From positions 434,001 through 498,000 of the forward strand of contig NZ_SJJZ01000001.1 of assembly GCF_004331345.1 (NCBI RefSeq): 64,000 nucleotides of DNA, in the 5' to 3' direction. The stretch comes from Kribbella soli (lineage in GTDB: Bacteria; Actinomycetota; Actinomycetes; Propionibacteriales; Kribbellaceae). The translations under genes were made by a program, and so were the position numbers. The stretch's first letter is position 1. Every line of letters starts with the position of its first letter. Below, piece after piece: positions 40,028 through 48,195 of the stretch. Below the pieces are notes generated by a model. The model was not told the DNA's origin. It did no database searches and was given only the letters and a program-made list of their open reading frames with translations.

Positions 40028-41127
40028 GTCGTTGTCCTTCCGATCTCATCGAAGGTCGCCTCGGCGATCGCCGGCGACATGGTCATCCCGCGCCCGCCGG
40101 GGCCGGTCACCAGGTGCACGCCGTCGGCAACTTCCCGCCGGACGATCACCTCGTCGCCGGTCGCCTGCGAGTACACGCCGGCCCACCGCCTCACGATCTT
40201 GGGCAGCTTGCGGCCGAGGAGGTTCTCCGCGGTGTCCCGCAGGTAGTCGTACGGATCGCTCTGCACGTCGAACCTGAACGGCTCGGCGTACTCATGGGTG
40301 TCACCAATCGTCAGACCACCGTGCGTCCGCTGCACCATCAGCAGTTGCATCTTGTGGTCCTCGGCAACGGGGGCCTGCGCCGGCAGGTCATGGACTGCGG
40401 GACCGCTGTACGCCGGGTAGTACCGGAAGCTGTCCCCGTCGGCGACCGCGGTGGTGAGCGTGTCGCCGAGCGGTGCCGTCTGCATCATCTGCAGGCGCAC
40501 CCGGCGTACCGGAAGGTCGTCGATGAGTTCGCGGATCAGCCCGCTGTGCCAGGCGCCTGTACAGAGAAGGACGACGTCCGCTGAATGCGTCACCCCGTGG
40601 TCGTCGACGACCCAGCCCGTGTTGACATTGCGCACTTCGCGTCCACCGAGGAACTGGTAGCGGTTCGACTTCATCAGCTCGGCCCGGAGCGCCGGCAGGA
40701 CCTCACGCGGCTCGACGATCGCGTCCCGCGCACACCACAACGCGCCGCGCAGGTCGCCCTTCAGCGCGGGGTTGCGCTCTCGGGTCTGCTCCGCGTCGAG
40801 CACCTGGAATCCGCGCGCCACCGCATCCGGTCGGGCCGCAGCCTCCTTGGCGACCGCCAGCTCGGCCTCGGTACGGCAGACCGTCAGCGAGCCGACCGTA
40901 CGGACGCCGACGCCGGGCACCTCGGCCCACAGGTCACGGGCCCGCTGCGCCAGCTCGAACTCGGCCCCGTCGGCGCGTCCGCTGACCCAGACCAGGCCGA
41001 AGTTCCGCACACTCGCACCCCGCGCCTCGAGCTCCCGCTCGAGCTGCAGCACCTGGTGCCCACGCCGTACCGCTTCCCAGGCGTGAAACGTGCCCAGCAC
41101 GCCGCCACCCACCACAACCACCCGCAC
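40024..41127 (-). CDS. FAD-dependent oxidoreductase, TIGR03364-like (phosphonate-associated)
   Basis: A 367-residue DAO-type flavoprotein. It starts VRVVVVGGGVLGTFHAWEA with the GxGxxG-like dinucleotide loop, and the C-terminal GPGGRGMTMSPAIAEATFD closes the FAD site. The family (TIGR03364) recurs with aminoethylphosphonate genes. A plausible reaction is oxidative deamination or demethylation of an aminophosphonate to phosphonoacetaldehyde, which is an inference. The GTG at 41125-41127 was chosen because AGGAG lies 6 nt upstream. It is the first gene of the operon, 26 bp after the operator palindrome. Confidence 0.82.
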   Translation of the reverse strand: MRVVVVGGGVLGTFHAWEAVRRGHQVLQLERELEARGASVRNFGLVWVSGRADGAEFELAQRARDLWAEVPGVGVRTVGSLTVCRTEAELAVAKEAAARPDAVARGFQVLDAEQTRERNPALKGDLRGALWCARDAIVEPREVLPALRAELMKSNRYQFLGGREVRNVNTGWVVDDHGVTHSADVVLLCTGAWHSGLIRELIDDLPVRRVRLQMMQTAPLGDTLTTAVADGDSFRYYPAYSGPAVHDLPAQAPVAEDHKMQLLMVQRTHGGLTIGDTHEYAEPFRFDVQSDPYDYLRDTAENLLGRKLPKIVRRWAGVYSQATGDEVIVRREVADGVHLVTGPGGRGMTMSPAIAEATFDEIGRTTT

Positions 41128-41145
41128 GCTGACTCCTCTCGTCGC

Positions 41146-41178
41146 GACCAAGATTGGTCCGGACCAATGAAGTCAGCA
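41146..41178 (-). promoter_or_regulatory. Operator/promoter of the aminophosphonate operon (PhnF-like site)
   Basis: ATTGGTCCGGACCAAT at 41153-41168 is a perfect 16-bp palindrome. An overlapping half site makes GACCAA-GA-TTGGTC at 41146-41159, so there are three GGTC half sites in a row. Its core TGGTCCGGACCA is close to sites used by HutC/PhnF-type GntR repressors. Read leftward, TATGCT at 41173-41178 is a plausible -10 just ahead of the palindrome. The regulator gene is 150 bp upstream. Confidence 0.7.
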
Positions 41179-41230
41179 TAGGAGAAGGACGACCACCGCG
41201 TGAACGGCCGGCGAACGGTTTGGCGGACCG

Positions 41231-41306
41231 CCAGGCCATCACAATTGCGCTCGCGCAGGAGCCCTCCGCGGCGATCGCCTCGGAGGGGCCGATTGTGATG
41301 GCCTGG
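41231..41306. terminator. Nested hairpin after the GntR gene
   Basis: Outer arms CCAGGCCATCACAAT (41231-41245) and ATTGTGATGGCCTGG (41292-41306) are perfect 15-bp complements. Inside are CCCTCCG (41262-41268) with CGGAGGG (41281-41287) and the palindrome GGCGATCGCC (41270-41279). It begins 14 bp after the GntR stop and should insulate that gene from the aminophosphonate operon. The perfect outer arms also look like the ends of a small mobile element. Confidence 0.7.
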
Positions 41307-41320
41307 GGATCCGGGGGGCG

Positions 41321-42022
41321 CTAGGGGCGGAGGGTGGCGCGGAAGCCGACTCGGTCGCCGCGGTAGAGGGAGCGGACCGCTTCGATCGGGCGGCCGTCGG
41401 TGTCGCGGCTGGTGCGGTGCAGCAGGAGCATCGGGAGCGACTGGGTGGCCTTGAGGAGCTCGGCCTCCCGCGGGGTCGCGATCACGGTCTCGACCAGCTC
41501 CTCCCCCTCGCCGAACCGCACGCCGAGACGACCGGTCAAGCACCGGTACAGCGACCCGGTCGGCTCCAGCACCTCACGCAGCGTCGGGAAGCGCGCGACC
41601 GAGAGGTGCGTCGTCTCCAGCCCGATCGGCTGCCCGTCCGCGAACAGCACCCGCTCCAGCCGGTGCACCGGATCCCCCTCGGCGACCTTCAACTGCTCCG
41701 CGAGCTCGACGTCGGCGATCACCTCCTCGAACGCGACCACCTCACGCCCCGGCGTATGCCCCTGGGCCCGCAACGCCTCGGTGTAGCTCACCAGCGCCAG
41801 CGGCTGCACCAGCTTCGGCGTCGCGACGAACGTCCCCTGCCCCTGCCGCGCCCGCAGCCGCCCGTCGGCGATCAGCTCCCGGATCGCCTGCCGCATGGTC
41901 CACCGGGAGACCCCGAACTCCTTGGCGAGCACCCGCTCCGGCGGCAACGCCGCTCCCTCGCCCAGCCGCTCCAGCACGTCCACCAGCTTGGTCTTCACCA
42001 CGAAATGCAGCGGCTCACTCAC
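41321..42022 (-). CDS. GntR/HutC family regulator with UTRA domain (PhnF-like)
   Basis: A 233-residue regulator. The N-terminal winged helix (about 8-70) contains [41 protein letters not shown] in pattern, and the UTRA ligand domain (about 90-230) contains [19 protein letters not shown]. The GTG at 42020-42022 was chosen because the family starts just before the HTH; the longer frame runs through the upstream terminator. It probably represses the aminophosphonate operon at the 41153-41168 palindrome and responds to its substrate. Confidence 0.88.
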   Translation of the reverse strand: MSEPLHFVVKTKLVDVLERLGEGAALPPERVLAKEFGVSRWTMRQAIRELIADGRLRARQGQGTFVATPKLVQPLALVSYTEALRAQGHTPGREVVAFEEVIADVELAEQLKVAEGDPVHRLERVLFADGQPIGLETTHLSVARFPTLREVLEPTGSLYRCLTGRLGVRFGEGEELVETVIATPREAELLKATQSLPMLLLHRTSRDTDGRPIEAVRSLYRGDRVGFRATLRP

Positions 42023-42070
42023 ACTGCCGACAATAGTCGAGGCCCCAGCGTGTCCCGCGGAGAAAAGGTC

Positions 42071-42096
42071 GAGCCCCGGGCGGCAACCCGGGGCTC
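42071..42096. terminator. Terminator of the DUF5302 gene
   Basis: GAGCCCCGGG at 42071-42080 pairs perfectly with CCCGGGGCTC at 42087-42096 around CGGCAA. It is 30 bp after the stop of the small leftward gene and before the gntR start. Confidence 0.85.
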
Positions 42097-42125
42097 CTGT
42101 CGGATGGATGGACAGTTGGCGGAAC

Positions 42126-42302
42126 TCAGCTGCCGGACTTGCGCCGGAACTGGCGCTTCTGCTTGTCGTTGTGCGCGTCGCCGACGCCCTGCCCACGCAC
42201 TCCGGATCCCGGATGCGTGTGCTTCCCGGCGTTCTTCTTCTCGAGCGCTTCCCGAAACTTCTTCTGCAGATCGTCCGCCGGCTCGCTGGACTTGTCGCTC
42301 AT
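42126..42302 (-). CDS. Small DUF5302 family protein
   Basis: A 58-residue basic protein with an [20 protein letters not shown] start, a [12 protein letters not shown] middle and a [11 protein letters not shown] tail. This is the DUF5302 pattern common in actinobacteria, of unknown function. Two acidic/basic helices and a Gly/His hinge are visible. The ATG at 42300-42302 is preceded by GAAGGAGACGG, an excellent ribosome site, so the 12 residues of the longer frame are not used. Confidence 0.88.
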   Translation of the reverse strand: MSDKSSEPADDLQKKFREALEKKNAGKHTHPGSGVRGQGVGDAHNDKQKRQFRRKSGS

Positions 42303-42448
42303 ACCGTCTCCTTCAAACCGTAGGCGTACGGACCCCACGCTAACCGAGGGTGAGTACCGCAGGCGAGTGCATTCCAGCTCGCGGAAATCCCCGGCGGCGG
42401 ATCGGGAGCCGCTGTTAGGTTCGGAGTACGTCGAGGGAGGGACACGGA

Positions 42449-43099
42449 ATGCTGGTCAGCAACGAGGCACTGCTCGGGATCGCCCTGGTCGAGCTGGGCC
42501 TGGTGATCGTGCCGGGACCGAACATGATCTACCTGATCTCCCGCTCGATCGCCCAGGGCCGCCGCGCGGGCCTGATCTCGCTGGCCGGCGTCGGACTCGG
42601 CTTCCTCACGTACTTGCTCGCGGCAAGCGCCGGCCTCGCGACTCTCTTCGCGCTGGTCCCTGAGATCTATGTCGCACTGAAGCTGGCCGGCGCGGCGTAC
42701 CTGCTCTGGCTCGCCTGGAACGCGTTCCGCCCCGGCGGCGCGTCGGTCTTCGCCACCCAGGAACTCGAGCCGGACCGCCCGCGCAAACTGTTCGGCATGG
42801 GCCTGCTCACCTGCCTGCTGAACCCGAAGATCGCGATCCTCTACATCTCGCTGCTCCCCCAGTTCCTCGACCCGTCCCGCGGTCACCTCGGCGTGCAGAG
42901 CCTGATCCTCGGCCTCACCCAGCTGACCGTCGGTGTCGCCATGAACGCCGTCTTCGTGATCACCGCCGGCTCGGTCGCCGTGTTCCTCTCCCGCCGCCCG
43001 ACCTGGATGCGCATCCACCGCTACCTCACCGGCACCGCCCTGGCGGTCTTCGCGATCCGCCTCGCCACCGACCGCGCCCGCCCGCTCGCGACCCACTGA
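42449..43099 (+). CDS. LysE family exporter
   Basis: A 216-residue membrane protein with six hydrophobic helices. The signature GLVIVPGPNMIYLISRSIAQGRRAG near residues 13-37 (PGPN motif) and the KLAGAAYLLWLAWNAFR helix identify the LysE/RhtB amino-acid exporters. Substrates may be lysine, homoserine, threonine or related metabolites. A GAGGGAGG site precedes the ATG. No LysG-type regulator is adjacent. The stop codon lies in a 27-bp tandem duplication. Confidence 0.92.
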   Translation: MLVSNEALLGIALVELGLVIVPGPNMIYLISRSIAQGRRAGLISLAGVGLGFLTYLLAASAGLATLFALVPEIYVALKLAGAAYLLWLAWNAFRPGGASVFATQELEPDRPRKLFGMGLLTCLLNPKIAILYISLLPQFLDPSRGHLGVQSLILGLTQLTVGVAMNAVFVITAGSVAVFLSRRPTWMRIHRYLTGTALAVFAIRLATDRARPLATH

Positions 43100-43149
43100 G
43101 AGCTGTCGGCCCCGCCGACTCGCTGAGAACTGTCCGACCCGCCGACTAG
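43096..43149. repeat. 27-bp tandem duplication spanning the LysE stop codon
   Basis: Units 43096-43122 and 43123-43149 match at 23 of 27 positions (CTGAGArCTGTCsGmCCCGCCGACTmG). The first unit includes the TGA stop and a perfect 6-bp hairpin, GTCGGC-CCC-GCCGAC (43105-43119), likely the lysE terminator; the second unit has lost the pairing. It appears to be a recent local duplication. Confidence 0.8.
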
Positions 43150-43160
43150 CCTCGTCCGGG

Positions 43161-43835
43161 ATGAACGACTTCGCAGTCTCGTCCGTCGATCGGCTCGTCG
43201 CCGCCTGGAGCACCACGCCGGTCGCCGCCCTGGTCCGCGACCGCAGCCTGCCCGCGATCACCCGCGAGTACCTGCTCGACACGTTCGCCTGGCAGGACGC
43301 GGAGGATGCCACGCGGGCGCTGACCAAGCACTTCGCCGGTGCCCGCTTCGCCGACGAGGTCGAGTACGGCGTACTCCTGGTTCCGGACCCCACGAAGCTC
43401 GACACCCGCGGCCCGTTGCCGGATGAGGTCCGCCCGACGCCGTCGCCCGATGTGTTCGACGAACGCCTGCCCGCCGGGGTCGCCCTGCCGGGCGGTCGCC
43501 CGTGGCAGCTGGTGGTGAGCGTGATCGGGTCGTACGGACCGTCGCTCGGCAGCTACAACGACGTGATCGCCTCGGGCGACTTCATCGTCGACGGGCAGGA
43601 CACCCGGCAGTGGATGACCCGTCAGGTCTGGGGTACGCGAGTCCTGCAATGTGGCGCGACGCCGCCGGACTGCGAGGACAACGAGCGGTGGACATTCACA
43701 CTGTTCCCCGGTGAGGAGCTGGTCGACGGGCAGGCCGAGTCCGGGACGGTGTTGAAGGGCAAGGTCCGGTTCCGCCTAGGCAAGCCGGATCGCGGTATCG
43801 GGTCGGCGCGGGTCGCTCCTGCAGTGCTCATCTAA
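43161..43835 (+). CDS. Protein of unknown function
   Basis: A 224-residue soluble protein with no signal or membrane segment. I do not recognise the family. The N-terminal third is helical (SSVDRLVAAWSTTPVAALVRDR); the rest appears beta-rich, with RPWQLVVSVIGSYGPSLGSY, two Cys in VLQCGATPPDCEDNERWTFTLFPGE and a closing barrel-like GKVRFRLGKPD. Codon bias is normal, so the frame is credible. The start codon follows no strong ribosome site. A role cannot be proposed from the neighbours (LysE exporter, APH-like kinase). Confidence 0.7.
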   Translation: MNDFAVSSVDRLVAAWSTTPVAALVRDRSLPAITREYLLDTFAWQDAEDATRALTKHFAGARFADEVEYGVLLVPDPTKLDTRGPLPDEVRPTPSPDVFDERLPAGVALPGGRPWQLVVSVIGSYGPSLGSYNDVIASGDFIVDGQDTRQWMTRQVWGTRVLQCGATPPDCEDNERWTFTLFPGEELVDGQAESGTVLKGKVRFRLGKPDRGIGSARVAPAVLI

Positions 43836-43879
43836 ATCGTGTGCGCCGCTCTGGGCACTCCCGGATACTTCTGGGCGTG

Positions 43880-44767
43880 ATGCACGAGGGGCAACTGGAT
43901 GTGACGGTCGGACTGGTCGAAGGGCTCGTCAAGGAGCAGTTCCCGCAGTGGAGCGAGCTCGCGGTCCGCGCCGTACCGTCCCACGGGACCGTCAACGCGT
44001 TGTTCCGGATCGGCGATGAACTGGTCGCCCGGTTCCCGATCTTGCCCGGCGATGTGGCGACGGTGCAGCGGGAGCTCGAGGACGAGGCGGATGCCGCGCG
44101 GCGGTTGCACGCGATGTCGCCGTACCCGACTCCGGAGCCGATCGCGATCGGGGCGCCGGCCTCGGGTTATCCGCTGCCGTGGGCGGTGCAGACCTGGGTG
44201 GACGGGACGATCGCGTACGACGCGGACGTCGCAGGGTCGGCCGCCTTCGCCGAGGATCTCGCACTGTTCGTGCTGGCGCTGCGGGCGCAGCCGACCGAGG
44301 GGCGGATGTTCACGGGCTCGTGGCGCGGCGGGGTGCTGACCTCGCAGGACGAGTACGTCGCGGACGGGCTGGAGCGCAGCCGCGGGATGATCGACGTGGA
44401 CGAGCTGGCCCGGTTGTGGGCCGACCTACGGACGACGCCGCGTACCGAACCGGACGCCTGGACGCATCGCGACCTGATGCCGGGCAACCTGCTCGCGAAG
44501 GACGGCCGCCTGGCCGGTGTCATCGACGTCGGCACCTTCACGGTCTCGGACCCCGCGATGGATCTACAGCCCGCGTGGAACCTCCTCGATCCCACCGCCC
44601 GGTCGGCCTTCCGCGTTGCGCTCGGCAGCGACGAGGCCGAGTGGCGCCGCGGCATGGGCTGGTCGTTCGCCCAGGCCATCGGCTGCCTCTGGTACTACGT
44701 CGAAACCAACCCGATCATGTCCCGCACCGCGCACCACACTCTGACCGCACTGCTCAAATCGCCCTAG
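43880..44767 (+). CDS. Aminoglycoside phosphotransferase (APH)-like kinase
   Basis: A 295-residue APH/choline-kinase fold protein. The catalytic loop is WTHRDLMPGNLL (H196, D198, N203), and the metal loop is GVIDVGTFTVSDPAMDL (D near 214). The N-terminal SHGTVNALFRIGDELVARFP carries the ATP-binding strands. The ATG at 43880 lies at the conserved start; the preceding codons are not family-like. It could phosphorylate an antibiotic or a metabolite; the substrate cannot be told. Its 3' end overlaps the convergent methyltransferase gene by 14 bp. Confidence 0.87.
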   Translation: MHEGQLDVTVGLVEGLVKEQFPQWSELAVRAVPSHGTVNALFRIGDELVARFPILPGDVATVQRELEDEADAARRLHAMSPYPTPEPIAIGAPASGYPLPWAVQTWVDGTIAYDADVAGSAAFAEDLALFVLALRAQPTEGRMFTGSWRGGVLTSQDEYVADGLERSRGMIDVDELARLWADLRTTPRTEPDAWTHRDLMPGNLLAKDGRLAGVIDVGTFTVSDPAMDLQPAWNLLDPTARSAFRVALGSDEAEWRRGMGWSFAQAIGCLWYYVETNPIMSRTAHHTLTALLKSP

Positions 44768-45476
44768 CGACGAACACCCATTCTTTCCCGGGCCGATCCG
44801 GAGCCTCCCGTACGTCGTCGACCACGAACCCGGCCGCGACCAGCGACTCCTCGACCTCGTCCCGCTCGCGGAACCGCAGGGTGGACTGCGACGTGAGTAC
44901 GGCGCCGTCCGACGAGAACACGTACGTGCCGCGGAAGGTGACGAACGGCAACTCAACCGACAGCAGATCGCCCCAGGCCTCCACCGTCTCGCCCGCAACC
45001 TCCCGTACCTGATGGGTACGCTCGCGGGTCCACTCCTCCCACTGGCGACGCGCCGGATCCCGCGTCTCGAACACGAACCGGCCACCCTCGGTCAACGCGG
45101 CCCGCACCCCACGCACCGTCGCCGACCACTCCTCGTCCGTCAGGAACACCTGCGCCACGTTCCCCGTCATCAGCGCAAGGTCCATCTGCAACGGCGGCAA
45201 CGTGGTCGCATCCCCGTGGATCCACCGCACCCGCTCCGCAAACTCCTTGCCCCGAGCAACCACCAGTGAAGCCTCCGCCGGATCCACTCCGACGACGTCC
45301 ACGCCGCTACTGGCGAGCAGACAGGCCAACTCGCCCGTCCCGCACCCCACATCCAGGACCTTCGCGGCGCCGAACTCCCCCACGATCGCCGCGTAGTGCT
45401 CCAGATCCCCCCGATCCGGATCCAGCGCGTCATAAACCGCCGCCAACCGAGGCTCCCCGAACAAAGCGTCAACCAT
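44754..45476 (-). CDS. Class I SAM-dependent methyltransferase
   Basis: A 240-residue methyltransferase. Motif I VLDVGCGTGELACLLA is near residues 39-54, the acidic end of strand beta2 is GVDPAEASL, motif post-II is DLALMTGNVAQVFL, and GGRFVFETRDPARR forms the beta5 region. The C-terminal half is a small beta-rich lid (FVTFRGTYVFSSDGAVLTSQS). The ATG at 45474-45476 was chosen from the family start. The substrate is unknown. The 151-bp upstream gap holds an imperfect inverted repeat. Confidence 0.87.
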   Translation of the reverse strand: MVDALFGEPRLAAVYDALDPDRGDLEHYAAIVGEFGAAKVLDVGCGTGELACLLASSGVDVVGVDPAEASLVVARGKEFAERVRWIHGDATTLPPLQMDLALMTGNVAQVFLTDEEWSATVRGVRAALTEGGRFVFETRDPARRQWEEWTRERTHQVREVAGETVEAWGDLLSVELPFVTFRGTYVFSSDGAVLTSQSTLRFRERDEVEESLVAAGFVVDDVREAPDRPGKEWVFVARAI

Positions 45477-45524
45477 GCCCGCGACCGTAACCCGATGCCC
45501 TCGGTCCATCCACTGTTTTTGTAC

Positions 45525-45617
45525 CTAAGAACAGGACGTACATGTCTACGTATAGCCGCCGGCACGCCTGACCGGACATCGGAGCGCCCTCGAATCGGGC
45601 ACACCTCCTGTCCTTAG
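45525..45617. repeat. Imperfect inverted repeat in the gap before the methyltransferase gene
   Basis: CTAAGAACAGG at 45525-45535 and CCTGTCCTTAG at 45607-45617 pair at 10 of 11 positions. The second arm lies 10 bp after the end of the ABC-2 operon. It could be a terminator for that operon or a regulator site; the long 71-nt loop makes either weak. Confidence 0.35.
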
Positions 45618-45627
45618 CGCACGCCTC

Positions 45628-46413
45628 TCACGAAGTCGCGCCGGTGTATCTCCTCAACCCGGCGCGCCAAGCCAGCGCTGCTAGCGCGGCTGCACCTGCT
45701 GCTGCGAGCACGCCGGCGAGTAGTACACCGAGTTGAGGGCCGCGGAGTAGGGCGGTTGACGGGACGCTTGCGATGAGCGCCATCGGGAAGACGTAGGTGA
45801 GGAGGATGCGAAGCGGGCGGGCGAAGACGTCCGTCGGGTAGCGGCCGAGTTGCCAGGCCGAGTGGTAGAAGACGTCCAACTGCAGTTTCGGCGCCCAGAA
45901 CGCCAAGCACGCCAGCAGCACGCTCAACGCCCAGGTCACTACGGTCCCTGCCACGACCAGCACCAACCAGCTCACCACTCCAGCGGCACCAGGCGACCGA
46001 TCGGCAATCCCGATCCCCCAGGTCAGCACGCCGGCGCCGAGGACAACCTGGATCAGTTGCAGCGGTGACGACAACGACAAGCTGGACAGGAACAAGCTCG
46101 GAGCCGGCTGCAGCAAGTAGCCGTCCAGCTTCCCCTCGCGGATCCCGGTCTCGGGGAACCACGACAGGTTCGGATCGATGAACGTCGTCCGCAGACCGGT
46201 GATCAGCTGATATGTGCCGATCAGGACGAGGAACTCCGCCTTCGACCAGCCCGCCAACGTGTCGGCCCGGGTGAACACGATCAGCACGGCCGCGATCGCC
46301 GTACCCAAACCTGTGAACGCAAGCACCACATCGAAGACGAGGTTGACGCGGAAGGCCACACTTCGGCGCAGGGACATCGAGAAGCCTGCTGCCAGCAGAC
46401 GAAGGAGCTTCAT
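45628..46413 (-). CDS. ABC-2 type exporter permease (ABC2_membrane_6-like), second subunit
   Basis: A 261-residue membrane protein with six hydrophobic segments. The N-terminal FSMSLRRSVAFRVNLVFDVVLAF and the FIDPNLSWFPETGIREGKLDGYLLQP loop fit the DUF990/ABC2_membrane_6 family. Its ATG overlaps the first permease gene by 4 bp. The substrate is unknown; drugs, lipids or peptides are typical for this class. It carries a half copy of the CTAG motif near its 3' end. Confidence 0.87.
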   Translation of the reverse strand: MKLLRLLAAGFSMSLRRSVAFRVNLVFDVVLAFTGLGTAIAAVLIVFTRADTLAGWSKAEFLVLIGTYQLITGLRTTFIDPNLSWFPETGIREGKLDGYLLQPAPSLFLSSLSLSSPLQLIQVVLGAGVLTWGIGIADRSPGAAGVVSWLVLVVAGTVVTWALSVLLACLAFWAPKLQLDVFYHSAWQLGRYPTDVFARPLRILLTYVFPMALIASVPSTALLRGPQLGVLLAGVLAAAGAAALAALAWRAGLRRYTGATS

Positions 46414-47165
46414 GAGCCCACCGCCGTGTACCGACGGATGCCGGCTCTCCACAGGACCATGACCACACCGACCAGCACGACCACCCACACCAATTGATAG
46501 AGGAGCGATCCACCGCTCCGCGTTCCGGCGGCGATCTCGGCCGGCAGACCGTTCATCCCGTAGAACGGCAGCACCTCCGCAACCCGGCGCAACCCGTCCG
46601 GCAGCAACCCGATCGGCGCCGCCGTACCGCCGAACAGGAACACCAACTGGCTACCGAACCCCACCACCGCATGTACCCGATCCGTCCAGAACGCCGTCAG
46701 CGACAACAGGAACGTCCACAGGAAGACGAGCACCGCGGCCAGCACGAGGTACGGCGTACTCCGCACCACCGCCCACCAGTCGAACCCGACCTGCAACGCG
46801 ATCCCCGTGAGCAGCACGATCGGTGCCCCGAGCAACGTCAGCCAGGCACGAATCGCGAGGTTCATGCCGATCACGCCGACCACCACCGGCTGCGGGCGGA
46901 GCAGCTCGTGGCTGAGCGTCCCGTTGTAGATCCGTTCGGAAAACGTGTGCTGCTCGAACGACTCGGTCATCAGCGTGACCAGGATGATCGCGACGTAGTA
47001 CCGCGCGATCGCCGGATCACCCGGATAGACCGCGGACCACACGAACAACCCGATCAGCGGCGCGACCACAGCCTGCACCACGAGGGTCAGCAGGAACCAC
47101 CACGCGCCGGACCACTCCAGCACCTCCTGACGGAGCCGGAACCCGAGCAGTACCGCGGTTCTCAT
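46410..47165 (-). CDS. ABC-2 type exporter permease, first subunit
   Basis: A 251-residue membrane protein of the same family as its downstream partner, with six hydrophobic segments and the ERIYNGTLSHELLRPQPVVVG loop matching the REGKLDGYLLQP loop there. The two probably form a heterodimeric channel driven by the upstream ATPase. The ATG at 47163-47165 overlaps the ATPase stop by 4 bp. Confidence 0.87.
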   Translation of the reverse strand: MRTAVLLGFRLRQEVLEWSGAWWFLLTLVVQAVVAPLIGLFVWSAVYPGDPAIARYYVAIILVTLMTESFEQHTFSERIYNGTLSHELLRPQPVVVGVIGMNLAIRAWLTLLGAPIVLLTGIALQVGFDWWAVVRSTPYLVLAAVLVFLWTFLLSLTAFWTDRVHAVVGFGSQLVFLFGGTAAPIGLLPDGLRRVAEVLPFYGMNGLPAEIAAGTRSGGSLLYQLVWVVVLVGVVMVLWRAGIRRYTAVGS

Positions 47166-48133
47166 CGCAACCCCTCGCGGTACGCCTGGTCGATGACCTT
47201 CTCCAGCGGCGGCTCCTCCACCGCGAGGTCCACGACCTCCAACGCCTGCAGCAAACGGGCCGTCGTACCCGCGACCTCGTCCCGCGGCACCCGGAGAACC
47301 CACCGCCCGTCCGCCTTGTCGACCACCTCACCGAACGGTGACGGGTCCCCTTGCGTGGAGATCCGGATCAGTTTGTACGGCGACAGCCGCGCGGACAGCT
47401 CCGCGAGCGGACCGTCGTACTGGACCTTGCCCTTGTCGATCAGGATCAGGCGCGGGCACAGGGACGCGACGTCGGCCATGTAGTGGCTGGTCAGGAGCAC
47501 GGTCGCGCCGGTCTGTTCGACGTACTCCTGCACGAACTCGCGGATCTGGCTCGCGGCGCTGACATCGAGACCGATCGTCGGCTCGTCCAGGAACATCACC
47601 TCGGGGCGGTAGATCAGCGCCATCGCGAGCCCGACCCGCATCCGCTCGCCTAGGCTGAGCGCGCGAAGTTGCCGCTCCAGCAGCGGTTCGAGGTCGAGGA
47701 GCGCTTCGAGCTCGGCCAGGGTACGGCGGAACGTGGCGCGCGGGACGTCGTACAGCAGGCGCTGGTACTCGAGGGAGTCCATCACGGTCAGCTCCTGCGA
47801 ACCGCCGACCGGTTGGCTGCCGCGGACGAACGCGATCCGCTTGAGGAAGGCGGAGCGGCGTTGCCACGGGACAGTGTCGAGGACCTGAACCGCGCCGCCG
47901 GTCGGGTGCAGGATCCCGGAGAGGATCTTCATCGTCGTGGTCTTGCCGGCGCCGTTCGGGCCGATGAACCCCGCGACCTCACCCGGGGCGATCGTGAACG
48001 ACACCTCGTCGAGGGCCTGGACCGTCTTGTACTCGCGGCGTACCAGCGAACCGAACGCCGCCCGCAGCCCGCCTTTGCGGACCGGAGCCTTGTAGGACAT
48101 CGAGAGGTTTTCCACCTCCACTGCAGCAGTCAT
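47162..48133 (-). CDS. ABC-2 exporter ATP-binding protein
   Basis: A 323-residue ABC ATPase. Walker A is GPNGAGKTT (about 61-69), the signature is LSLGERMRVGLAMAL (LSLGE rather than LSGGQ, common in this class), Walker B is VMFLDEPTIGLD, and the H-loop is TSHYM. The N-terminal insert SYKAPVRKGGLRAAFGSLVRREYK before Walker A is typical of the actinobacterial ABC-2 group. It heads a three-gene exporter operon divergent from a WYL regulator. Confidence 0.93.
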   Translation of the reverse strand: MTAAVEVENLSMSYKAPVRKGGLRAAFGSLVRREYKTVQALDEVSFTIAPGEVAGFIGPNGAGKTTTMKILSGILHPTGGAVQVLDTVPWQRRSAFLKRIAFVRGSQPVGGSQELTVMDSLEYQRLLYDVPRATFRRTLAELEALLDLEPLLERQLRALSLGERMRVGLAMALIYRPEVMFLDEPTIGLDVSAASQIREFVQEYVEQTGATVLLTSHYMADVASLCPRLILIDKGKVQYDGPLAELSARLSPYKLIRISTQGDPSPFGEVVDKADGRWVLRVPRDEVAGTTARLLQALEVVDLAVEEPPLEKVIDQAYREGLR

Positions 48134-48148
48134 GGTGGCGACCGTAGG

Positions 48149-48181
48149 AGGAAAAGACGCCAGCTTCTGGCTTGTTTTCCT
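48149..48181. promoter_or_regulatory. Symmetric operator between the ABC-2 operon and the WYL regulator
   Basis: Two nested pairs of arms share one centre: AGGAAAA (48149-48155) with TTTTCCT (48175-48181), and GCCAG (48159-48163) with CTGGC (48167-48171). Both inter-arm spacers are 3 bp and the centre is CTT. This 33-bp dyad fills the 62-bp divergent gap and is the obvious site for the adjacent WYL regulator. Confidence 0.7.
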
Positions 48182-48195
48182 GAGATAGTCGGAGG

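Noticed and set aside
43880..44767. Aminoglycoside resistance gene
   Set aside because: The APH fold is certain but resistance is not. Most actinobacterial members with this pattern are of unknown substrate and there is no resistance context.
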